Assembly (NCBI GenBank): GCA_032871835.1
Contig: CM065296.1
Location: forward strand, 12,912,001-12,976,000
DNA length: 64,000 nt
Direction: 5' to 3'
Source: Dipteronia dyeriana
Lineage: Eukaryota > Streptophyta > Magnoliopsida > Sapindales > Sapindaceae
Part shown: positions 55,429 through 64,000 of the stretch, in pieces
How positions within the stretch are numbered: the stretch's first letter is position 1
How the letters are laid out: every line of letters begins with the position of its first letter
Notes under the pieces: generated by a model
What the model was told of the DNA's origin: nothing
Database searches by the model: none
The model's input: the letters and a program-made list of their open reading frames with translations, nothing else
Program-made: the position numbers and the translations under genes

Positions 55429-57728
55429 TCTAGGGAAAAAACCACGCGCAGCGGAAGCATGAGAAAATTTAATAAAAATTAGGGTTTGCATATAAATAAA
55501 AAAATTTCCTTTAAATAACATGAACCTTAACCCTAGATTAATTGATGTATATAAAAGTGTCGTGCCTTTTTTTCCCATGACGATTGAACAAGCACCGAAT
55601 TGAATCCGCAAGATCTTCCAAATCACGAACGTGAATCATCTAGGAGTGTGGGATCCCTTTTTTTAATTGTATACCTGAGGATGAAAACAAACAAAAATCT
55701 TTTTCTTTGTTAGTTACAATTATCCTCCAAGAGAAAAATCCAAGAACATCCGGTCACTTGTGAAATATCAATCTAATTGATTGAAACTCGTGTGAACTAG
55801 ATTTGATTTTGTACACAAAACCCTTTTGATGTAAAGGATACTAGTGTACTATCAAAAACAAAAACATTCTCTTTTCTCCTTGATCGAATTCTACACCCTT
55901 TATCTATGACTTGATCGAATTTTGTCTAGAGCAAAAACTAAATTTTTCTCCTTCAAAATTATCTCTTGCTAGGCCAAATTCTTTCTTGAAAATTACCTAG
56001 CATGGCCTAAATTTTCATCATAGAATGCTTAGGGCTGGCCAAAATTCACAAGGGGATATATATAGGATCACAAATCCTTTCCTAAGAAGGATTTACTTGG
56101 TTGGCAAGAATCCTTTCTATAGATGGATTTACTTGGTTGTTAAGAGTCCTTTTCAAACAAGAATTCTACCCTTAGGTAGATTTACTTGGTGACCAAGAAT
56201 CCTTTTCCAAAAAGAATTCTTTCATACACCAAGACTCTTAATCCAACTCATTAGTGTATTTGTAACTATATTAAAGACTTCCTCATTTGATTAGATAAAT
56301 AATTCCTTTTATTTATCTACTTATCAAATATAGTCTTTAATATTAATTATACTACCAACAATAGTATAATTTTAGGAGACTAACTCCTACTAGGAAAAAG
56401 ATTTTGAATTTTAATTAAAAAATTAATTAATTAATTTCCATTTAATTAAATAATAAAATAAAAATAACAAAATTAAGCTATTCTAAATAGCCTTGCTGCC
56501 CAACACATATATATGGGCCAATATATTATTTTCTTATTTTATTAAATCCATTTGACCTTTATAAAAAGTCCACATGAGAACTATACCCATTTTACAAATA
56601 GAAACAAGTCCACATGCCTTAATACAATTCTAGATGGACCCCTAAATTGGTTTAGCAGAATATATCAAGTGATCCATGCAAGTTAGTATGGATTGAGGAT
56701 CTTGACGGGCTATCTAAATTTAAGCTCCAACAGACACAACCCAATCACAATCAACAAATGATTCACTTAGGCTCGATCTATTTAATTTTAGTTCATTCCA
56801 CTAAAGAACTAAAATTGAAATCTTATATAAAGATAGAATAAGTTAATATTACTCATTCATACCGTAGACAACCTTATTGGAGAAAGTGTATCCCCGTGAA
56901 GAATACCAGTAATCGCCAAGAGCTCATAGACCGTCTATAGCTCTCCAAGTTACCATATTTACTCATATGACCACATTTTGAACTTGGATATTTTGACTTG
57001 TCCAAAAGCCATGTTTCAATAGACACTATTGAAAACTTAACGTAAAGATTTAATATCCAATACCTCAAAACATTCATATGATGATATTATACTCTCATTT
57101 CATAAATGCAGCCACGATGTCCATATATATAAATGAAGTCCTCTATCGATTAATAAATGAATACCACCAAACTATCGAGGATAGACTATGCTATATAATC
57201 GTACTCATTGATAGCTCAAATGATAACACTTGCAACCATAAGTCCATCATTTATCTCAGGATTCAGATAGACTCTCCGATTGTCTTCTAATGAAAACTTT
57301 TGTCCATTGATGGTTCTAGATAAAGTATTTCATTTTGATCCTATTCAATGCACCCAGTGCACTAGATTCTTTTGCCCAAAGACACCACACTTTGATGATT
57401 TTAGACTCATCATAACACATTTGATCCCACTCAAATGCTAGCAAAAGAATCTACAACTTTGAGAAGATAAAGGCCCCCAACCTTTTATCTTAAGTTGTGA
57501 ATATTATTTATGACTAACTAAAGAATTGTGTCTACCTCATACATATCTAGATGTATGAATAATTCTTCTTTTCTCATAGTCTTTTAACCTTATGATTATT
57601 TACTTTTGACAATTATAATAATTAAACTATAAATGCTATAAGATTTGTTAAACTAGAAATCACTTTATTAATATGAAAAGATTGTCAAATACATTATTAC
57701 ACTCTTGCTATCGAGCATAATCCTAACA
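55429..57728 (-). repeat. Copia-1 3' LTR
   Basis: 2,300 bp. On the - strand it begins TGTTAGGATTATGC after the purine tract and ends CCGCTGCGCGTGGTTTTTTC followed by CCTAGA. Matches 62,244-64,000 closely, with scattered substitutions and small indels (for example an extra TCTTTTTC-type insert in the right copy near 62,694). Confidence 0.92.
56056..56064 (-). promoter_or_regulatory. Copia-1 LTR TATA box (left copy)
   Basis: - strand CCTATATATATCCCC; conserved in the right LTR. Confidence 0.55.
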
Positions 57729-57741
57729 ATCTCCCACTTGC
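57729..57741 (-). promoter_or_regulatory. Copia-1 polypurine tract
   Basis: - strand GCAAGTGGGAGAT directly before TGTTAGG. Confidence 0.8.
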
Positions 57742-58424
57742 TCTATAGCAAATGTGTCATATCTCTCATCCCCATGTTCTCTAGATGCCCATCAAAAAAT
57801 CTTTTATGGAAGAGCCTTTATAAAGGGATCCGCTAGATTATCTGCTGACGCGATCTTGGCAATCGTCACGTCACCCCTATGCATAATTTTCCTCAAAAGG
57901 TGATACTTTCTTTTAATGTGTTTCCCTCTCTTATGAATTCTTGGTTCTCTCGAATTAGCCAATGCTCCACTATTGTCACAACAGATAGTGATCTGTTTAT
58001 TCGGATCAGAAACCACTTCCAAGTCAATCAAGAATTCGTAGAGCTAGACAACCTCGTATGCTGCAACATACTCAGCTTCCATGTCGGAATCGACAATACA
58101 AGATTGCTTGATACTCCTCTATATGACTGCCCCTCCTCCAATAGTAAACATAGATCCTGATGTTGATCTCCTGGAGTCAGAATCTGACTGAAAATCAGAA
58201 TATGTATACCCAACAGGAATTAAATCCCCTCCAGAGTATACAAGCATATAATTTCTCGTTCTCCTTAGATACTTGAAAATATGCTTGACTGTCGTCCAGT
58301 GATCAGGACCAGGTTTCGATTGAAACCTGTTAACTATGCCCAGAGCAAAACAACTAACTGGTCTAGTGCAGAGCATTGTATACATGAGATTTCCAGCTGC
58401 CGATGCATATGGAACCCTACTCAT
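57742..58424 (-). pseudogene. Copia-1 RNase H
   Basis: Piece 58,424-58,119: MSRVPYASAAGNLMYTMLCT, KYLRRTRNYMLVYSGGDLIP, VGYTYSDFQSDSDSRRSTSG (a Tyr replaces the first catalytic Asp of YTD). Piece 58,031-57,804: ITICCDNSGALANSREPR, KRGKHIKRKYHLLRKIMHRG, IASADNLADPFIKALP. The Glu-bearing segment (DMEAEYVAA) is readable between them. A frame change lies near 58,110. Confidence 0.87.
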
Positions 58425-58511
58425 GAATTACTCTTCATGCTCATTCTTAAGAACTTGTTCCTTAGAAAGTTTGATTCCATGTCTGAAAGGTAACATACCT
58501 TTCTTGGAATC

Positions 58512-59290
58512 TTACATGGAAAACCAAGACAAGATTTTATCTATGTATGAAGCTTGGGATAATACAATCGTTCTATTCTTTCTATCCCTTATGACTTGGA
58601 TACCAAGAATATAACTTGATTCTCCTAAGTCCTTCGTATCAAATTGTTTTGCTAACCATGCTTTTATTAATGTCAATACACCTACATCGTTTCTGATGAG
58701 TAGTATATCATCAACATAAAGAACTAGGAAAACCAACTTGTCGCCTTTAATCCTTTTGTATATATAAGGTTTATCAAGGTTTTGAATAAATCTAAAACTT
58801 TTCACGGCTTGATCGAACCTTATGTTCTAGGATCTGAAAGCTTGCTTCAATCCATATATGGATCTTTGCAACTTGAATACCCTTTCCTCTTGGCCCTTTT
58901 CAATGAATCCTTCTAGTTGTATCATATAGATGCTTTCGTCAAGACTTCCATTAAGGAAAGCTGTCTTGACGTCCATTTGCCAAATCTCTAGGTCTAGAGA
59001 TGTCGCAATGGATAAGAGTATCCTAACAGATTTAAACATGGCCACATGAGAGAAGGTTTCTTCATAATCGATACCTTCCTTCTGTGTATAACCTTTAGCT
59101 ACCAATCTAGCTTTAAAGGTTTCCACCTTTCCATCCATTCCTCTTTTCCTCTTGTAAACCCACTTGCACCCAATGGGTTTAATCCCTTTAGACAAGTCTA
59201 CAAGAGACCAGACTTTGTTTTTGAACATTGATTCAATTTCGGATTGCATTGCCTTTTGCCAATGGCGACAATCAACATCTTCCATTTCTT
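58512..59290 (-). pseudogene. Copia-1 reverse transcriptase
   Basis: Large ORF 59,285-58,827: RHWQKAMQSEIESMFKN, GCKWVYKRKRGMDGKVETFK, ARLVAKGYTQKEGIDYEETF, IWQMDVKTAFLNGSLDESIY, FKLQRSIYGLKQA. ORF 58,805-58,512: FLVLYVDDILLIRND (catalytic YVDD), FDTKDLGESSYILGIQV. Only a short break near 58,810-58,826 separates them. Next to typical copia RT, all core motifs are present. Confidence 0.92.
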
Positions 59291-59456
59291 TCTTGTACGT
59301 ATAGGGATCATCGTCGTCTGGGAGATTCTCTACAGATTCTCCTAGACCGATGTATCGCTCTGGTTGTCTACTAAACCTCCCACTACGACGAGGTATGGTA
59401 GATTGTTGATCTTATATTGGTACGGAATTTACAATTGGGCTTGGTTGCAAATCTTC
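59291..59456 (-). other. Copia-1 integrase-RT linker
   Basis: Degenerate linker with readable RSGRFSRQPERYIGLGE-like text on the - strand, the usual copia linker. Contains a TAG/TAA break near 59,415. Confidence 0.6.
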
Positions 59457-60362
59457 TTATGGAATTGTATCTCCTAAAAGCTCATTCAGGGCAATTATAC
59501 TTTTAGGCACAAAATTATTCATATAGTCCTTTTCCATAAATTTAGCATTTTTCGAAACAAATACTTTAAGATCTGAAGGACTATAAAAATAATATCCTTT
59601 TGTTTCTTTTGGATACCCTACAAATATGCATGTTTCTAAACGGGACTCCATCTTTTCTGTCTTTCCTTTTAACACGTGTGTAGGACATCCAAATATCCTT
59701 AAGTGTTGTAAACTAGGCATTCGCTCGATCCACAACTCATGCAGTGTTTTACAAACCGACTTAGATGGTACATCGTTTAGAATGTATATTGCGGTTTGTA
59801 AAGCATATCCCCAAAATGAATTAGGAAGCATTGAAAAACTCAACATAGACCTAACCATGTCTAAAAGAGTTCTATTTCTCCTTTCTGCCACCTCATTTTG
59901 TTGAGGTGTGTCTGGTGCAGAAAACTGAGAAATTATCCCATTATCAATAAGATATTGCTGAAACTCTCCAGATATATATTCTCCACCACGATTATACCTC
60001 AAGATTTTTATGCATTTCTCAAGCTGATTTTCAACCTCAGCTTTAAATGCTTTGAACATTTCAAAAGCATCCGACTTATGTCTCATGAGATACACATAGC
60101 CAAATCTTGAGTGATCATCCATGAAAGTGATGAAGTACTCATATCCACCTCTAGCTTGAATGCTCATAGGTCCACACATATCAGTGTGTATCAAATCTAA
60201 ACATTCAATGGCTCTTATGCCTTTGTTTGAAAATGACCTTTTGGTCATTTTACCTTCCAAACAAGATTCACAAGTTGGTAGATCATCAACCTTTAAGTCA
60301 CTTAGAGGTCCGTCACATACCAATCTTTTAATCCTATTAAGGTTAATATGACCTAGGCACAA
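59457..60362 (-). pseudogene. Copia-1 GAG-pre-integrase and integrase
   Basis: One 301-residue ORF. GAG-pre-integrase/zinc part: LGHINLNRIKRLV, LPTCESCLEGKMTKRSFS. Catalytic core: CLDLIHTDMCGPM (Asp 1), ILRYNRGGEYISGEFQQYL (where the second Asp of the usual RSDRGGEY is Asn), QNEVAERRNRTLLDMVRSML (Glu). Then SFWGYALQTAIYILNDVPSK and RIFGCPTHVLKGK. The Asp-to-Asn change suggests loss of activity even though the frame is open. Start codon Met at 60,362 is simply the first in the open frame. Confidence 0.92.
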
Positions 60363-60413
60363 ATGCCATAGGTAGGTTTCATCTTTTGATAATTTTACTC
60401 TTTTATGATTAGG

Positions 60414-60716
60414 TTACGTTGATTTCGTATCTAACAAGTGAGAGATATTTCCATACAAATAAAATAAACCGTTTTCCAATGTACCTTTACAAACAAATTT
60501 GTTATTCTTACTAATAATAAAACTTTTATTAAAAGTAACCGAATATCCAAATATATTTAGACAAGAGACCGAAATTAAATTCCTCTTGAATTGTGGTACA
60601 TAATAAACGTTTATTAAAACTAAATGCCTATAAGAATCAAAATTGATTATAATATCTCCCACTACACTAGTAGACACCAACGCTCCATTGCCTAAATGCA
60701 AATTGAATTCATTCAT
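60414..60716 (-). pseudogene. Copia-1 protease, C-terminal part
   Basis: Reads FNLHLGNGALVSTSVVGDII, VYYVPQFKRNLISVSCL, FNKSFIISKNNKFVCKGTLE, the part after the active site of a copia protease. The D-S-G-A site is absent: the frame runs from the gag zinc-knuckle start (KCFFCGENGQ) straight into MNEFNLHLG. Confidence 0.82.
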
Positions 60717-61380
60717 ATTCAGTCTATTCCTTTGACCATTTTCACCACAAAAGAAACACTTTTCTTTGATCTTGGTTACTTTCTTGGTCTTTTCTAAGAA
60801 GGCTCAAGTTGATTTTTCTTATGTTGTCTCTTGACCTTCTTACGGGTCTTTAACAATAGCAACTTACCAAGCATATGAATCTCTTGACCCTTGCCTTTCA
60901 CAATGTTTTTTTCCGTGCTTTGAACATCTTGCATCAGGCCTTGCAAGGTGTATTCCTTATTATTCAAGGTGTAGTCCAACTTGAATTGATCAAAGGAATC
61001 CGATAGTAAGTTGACAATCATGTCAATTTTGGTCTCACCATCTATCTCAGCACCATTCAGTTCAGTAATGTTGAGATGTGCTATGACTTTTATCATGTGA
61101 TCATTCACACTTTGTCCAGGTTTCGTCCTAAGATTCATAAAGCAATCACTGTCTCTCTCTCTTATTCATCCTAGACCTCAAAGAAAACATCTCTTCTAGA
61201 GACATCATTATATCGGCAGCAGTCTACATGCCTTCATGTTGCTGTTGCAAAACATAGAAGGTGATGGCCATAATATAACGTACATTTAGCCATCTCATCT
61301 GAAGACTTCCATTACTGATACTCATCTCTTTGTTCCTGAGTTAGAATTCCAAAAAATGATTTACTAAGTTATCTAAATGC
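60717..61380 (-). pseudogene. Copia-1 gag
   Basis: ORF 61,138-60,794 has NLRTKPGQSVNDHMIKVIAH, LLSDSFDQFKLDYTLNNKEY and TLQGLMQDVQSTEKN, the UBN2-type copia gag. Upstream to about 61,380 the reading is degenerate. The zinc knuckle is cut after CFFCGENGQ. Confidence 0.82.
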
Positions 61381-62021
61381 CAATTTAGATACTTAAACCA
61401 TTCAATGCATGTTCATACCAAAAGAGATATATGAGTGGCACTCCTATTCTATATGACATATTATCAAACAATGACAAACATTGCATTATTTACAAAAATA
61501 TAAATAGCTACAATTTTGGTCCATCCTAGAAAAGCAAGCAAATTACATGTCTTGGAATACAAAAAACTTATTTCTTGGCGAACAAATCTTCAGGCGAGCT
61601 TCATCGTCTGGACTCTCTCGGCTGCCTCCCATGGGTGTGCGCATGCCACAACCCCATAAAGGGCTGCCATACGCAGCCCATGGGTTCCATAGTGCTACCG
61701 TGCACAGCCCATGCCACAACAAACGTGGCTGCATGCTATTCGCATGCACGTTCGTTGCTATAGCTCGCACGGTCCCAAACTTGTTCCGGTTGCTCCTAAT
61801 TCTTCAAACTTTCGAGTCTTCGAAACTTGAGTGTATTACAGAAGAATTATAAATAAAAATACTGCCATTTTTTATCACAACAACAAAATATAAAAAAAAA
61901 CTTAGCAACTACCGAGAAGGAAATTATGGCGATAATAGACCACTATTCTTGTTACAATCCCAAAACAAAAATACATTGAAATTCTTGGACCAAAAATTGA
62001 GCAATAACAAACCACATATAA

Positions 62022-62088
<67 letters not shown>

Positions 62089-62228
62089 ATACATTCCAAT
62101 GTAAATATATATATATATATATATATATGCAAATACCTAGAGTCACATCTCTATCTAAAACATGCATATATACAATAAAAAGAAAAAGATTCACGAACAC
62201 ATACATCAATTAATCAAGGGTACAACCT
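61381..62228 (-). other. Copia-1 leader region
   Basis: Untranslated DNA between primer site and gag. 61,560-61,760 is unusually GC-rich, with repeated AGCCCATG words, so it may fold. An AT microsatellite follows. ORFs here (for example 61,902-62,209, -) are low-complexity Ile-Tyr runs, not genes. Confidence 0.55.
62023..62128. repeat. (AT)n microsatellite
   Basis: Two uninterrupted AT runs, about 62,023-62,086 and about 62,107-62,128. Confidence 0.97.
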
Positions 62229-62241
62229 GCCTCTGATACCA
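62229..62241 (-). promoter_or_regulatory. Copia-1 primer-binding site
   Basis: - strand TGGTATCAGAGGCAGG two bases after the LTR, complementary to the initiator-Met tRNA 3' end. Confidence 0.88.
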
Positions 62242-62243
62242 AT

Positions 62244-64000
62244 TCTAAGGAAAAAACCACGCGCAGCGGAAGCTTGAGAAACTTTAATAAAAATTAGGGT
62301 TTGCGTATAAATAAAAAATTTCCCTTTAAATAGCATGAACCTTAACCCTAGATTAATTGATGTATATAAAAGTGTCGTACCTTTTTTTTTCCTTGACGAT
62401 TGAACGAGCACCGAATTGAATCTGCAAGATCTTCCAATCCAATCACGAACGTGAATCACCTAGGAGTGTGGGCTCCCTTTCTTTAATTGTATACCTGAGG
62501 ATGGAAACTAACAAAATCTTTTTCTTTGTTAGTTACAATTATCCTCCAAGAGAAAAATCCAAGAACGTCTGGTCACTTGTGAATTATCAATCTAATTGAT
62601 TGAAACTCGCATGAACTCGATTTGATTTTATACACAAAACCCTTTTGATGTAAAGGATACTAGTGTACTATCAAAAACAAAAACATTCTCTTTTTCTCTT
62701 TTCTCCTTGATCGAATTCTACACCCTTTATCTATGACTTGATCGAATTTTGTCTATAGCAAAAACTAAATTTTTCTCCTTCAAAATTATCTCTTGCTAGG
62801 CCAAATTCTTTCTTGAAAATTACCTAGCATGACAGAAATTTTCATCATAGAATGCTTAGGGCTGGCCAAAATTCACAAGGGGATATATATAGGATCACAA
62901 ATCCTTTCCTAAGAAGGATTTACTTGGTTGGCAAGAATCCTTTCCATATGTGGATTTACTTAGTTGTTAAGAGTCCTTTTCAAAGAAGAATTCTACCCTT
63001 AGGTAGATTTACTTGGTGACCTCGAATCCTTTTCCAAAAAGATTTTTTTCATACACCAAGACTCCTAATACAACTCATTAGTGTATTTATAACCATATTA
63101 AACAATTCCTAATTTGATTAGATAAATAATTCATTTTATTTATCTACTTATCAAATACAATCTTTAATATTAACTATACTACCAACAATAGTATAATTTT
63201 AGGAGACTAACTTCTATTAGAAAAAAGATTTTGACTTTTAATTAAAAAATTAATTAATTAATTTCCATTTAATTAAATAATAAAATAAAAATAATATAAT
63301 TAAGCAATTCTAAATAGCCTTGCTGCCCAACACATATATATTGGCCAATATATTATTTTCTTATTTTATTAAATCTATTTGACCATTATAAAAAGTCCAC
63401 ATGTGAACTATACTCATTCTTACAAAAAGAAACAAGTCCACATGCCTCAATATAATTCTAGATGGACCCCTAAATTGGTCCGGTATAATATATCAGGTGA
63501 TCCATGCAAGTTTGTATGGATTGGGGATATTGGCGGGGTATCTAAATTTAAGCTCCAATAGACACAACCCAATCACAATCAACAAATGATTCACTTAGGT
63601 CCGATCTATTTAATTTTAGTTCATTCCACTAAAGAACTAAAATTGAACTCTTAAATAAAGATAGAATAAGTTGATGTTACTCATTCATACCCTAGACAAC
63701 CTTATTGAGAAAGTGTATCCTCGTGAAGAATACCAGTAACCGCCATGAGATCATAGACCGCCTATAGCTCTCCAAGTTACCATATCTACTCATATGATCA
63801 CATTTTAAACTTGTCCAGAAGCCATGTTTTAATAGACACTATTAAAAACTTAACGTTAAGATTTAATATTCAATACCTCAAAACATCCATATGACGATAT
63901 TTTACTCTTATTTCATAAATGGAGTCACGATGTCCATATCTATAAATGAAGTCCTCTATCTATTAACAAATGAATACCACCAAACTATCGAGGATAGACT
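62244..64000 (-). repeat. Copia-1 5' LTR (cut by window end)
   Basis: Matches 55,429 to about 57,188 of the other LTR. About 540 bp should remain beyond the window. TATA box at 62,883-62,891 (- strand). Confidence 0.92.

Larger units (their letters stand above)
55429..64000 (-). mobile_element. Copia-1: Ty1/copia LTR retrotransposon, 5' LTR runs off window
   Basis: On the - strand: 5' LTR (right), primer-binding site, gag, partial protease, integrase, RT, RNase H, purine tract and 3' LTR (left). The order is the copia order. The integrase ORF is 301 residues unbroken and RT is largely intact, so it looks younger than the Tat elements. A deletion removed the gag knuckle/protease junction. The far end and target-site duplication are outside the window. 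Confidence 0.9.

Noticed and set aside
59626..60351. Several + strand ORFs opposite the Copia-1 integrase
   Set aside because: Shadow frames of the long - strand integrase ORF.
61902..62209. Two - strand ORFs rich in Ile-Tyr
   Set aside because: They are translations of an (AT)n microsatellite in the Copia-1 leader.
62229..62241. tRNA-like TGGTATCAGAGG
   Set aside because: It is the primer-binding site complementary to a tRNA, not a tRNA gene; no cloverleaf around it.

Overview
The window is plant nuclear DNA made almost entirely of transposable elements. I found no host gene, tRNA, rRNA or CRISPR array. LTR retrotransposons of plant-specific lineages, a plant hAT transposase, foldback MITE-like repeats and AT-rich filler point to a flowering plant, probably a eudicot. 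Every element is decayed by stops, frameshifts and deletions, as expected for old pericentromeric or intergenic sequence.

Layout. (1) 1-10,584: Ty3/gypsy element of the Tat/Ogre/Retand type (Tat-1, + strand), whose 5' end lies outside the window. Order: gag, protease, RT, RNase H, second (archaeal-type) RNase H, integrase, a tandem-repeat block, a long antisense gene, 3' LTR. (2) 10,589-17,052: Ty1/copia element on the - strand (Copia-2) with a large gag-to-integrase deletion. (3) 17,053-26,457: AT-rich DNA with class II elements: a foldback MITE cut by a hAT element (18,493 to about 21,090, - strand), a palindromic MITE (23,538-23,715) between two 0.5-kb direct repeats, and a MULE-like element with about 100-bp inverted ends (24,631-26,457). 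(4) 26,458-55,428: a second Tat element close to Tat-1 (Tat-3), split inside gag by a third Tat element (Tat-2, 26,831-49,208). Tat-2 is itself split inside gag by a Sirevirus-like element (28,986-39,503), which has perfect GAAAG target-site duplications. (5) 55,429-64,000: Ty1/copia element on the - strand (Copia-1) next to the 3' part of Tat-3; its 5' LTR runs off the window.

Most worth attention. First, the antisense gene in the 3' region of Tat-1 reads as a three-exon gene. Two small GT-AG introns, when removed, keep one frame through a gypsy-type transposon domain, an acidic middle and a coiled coil. Tat-2, a distant relative, has an antisense gene of the same layout with candidate introns at matching places. 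Second, the Sirevirus-like element keeps gag and a downstream ORF with a plant-transposon/env-like domain but has no pol. Its LTRs carry a conserved double palindrome before the TATA box and a tandem array whose copy number differs between the two LTRs.

Inferred order: Tat-3 inserted first, Tat-2 into Tat-3, the Sirevirus-like element into Tat-2; Copia-1 entered the Tat-3 3' region separately. All functional calls come from reading translated motifs by eye. No database search was run.
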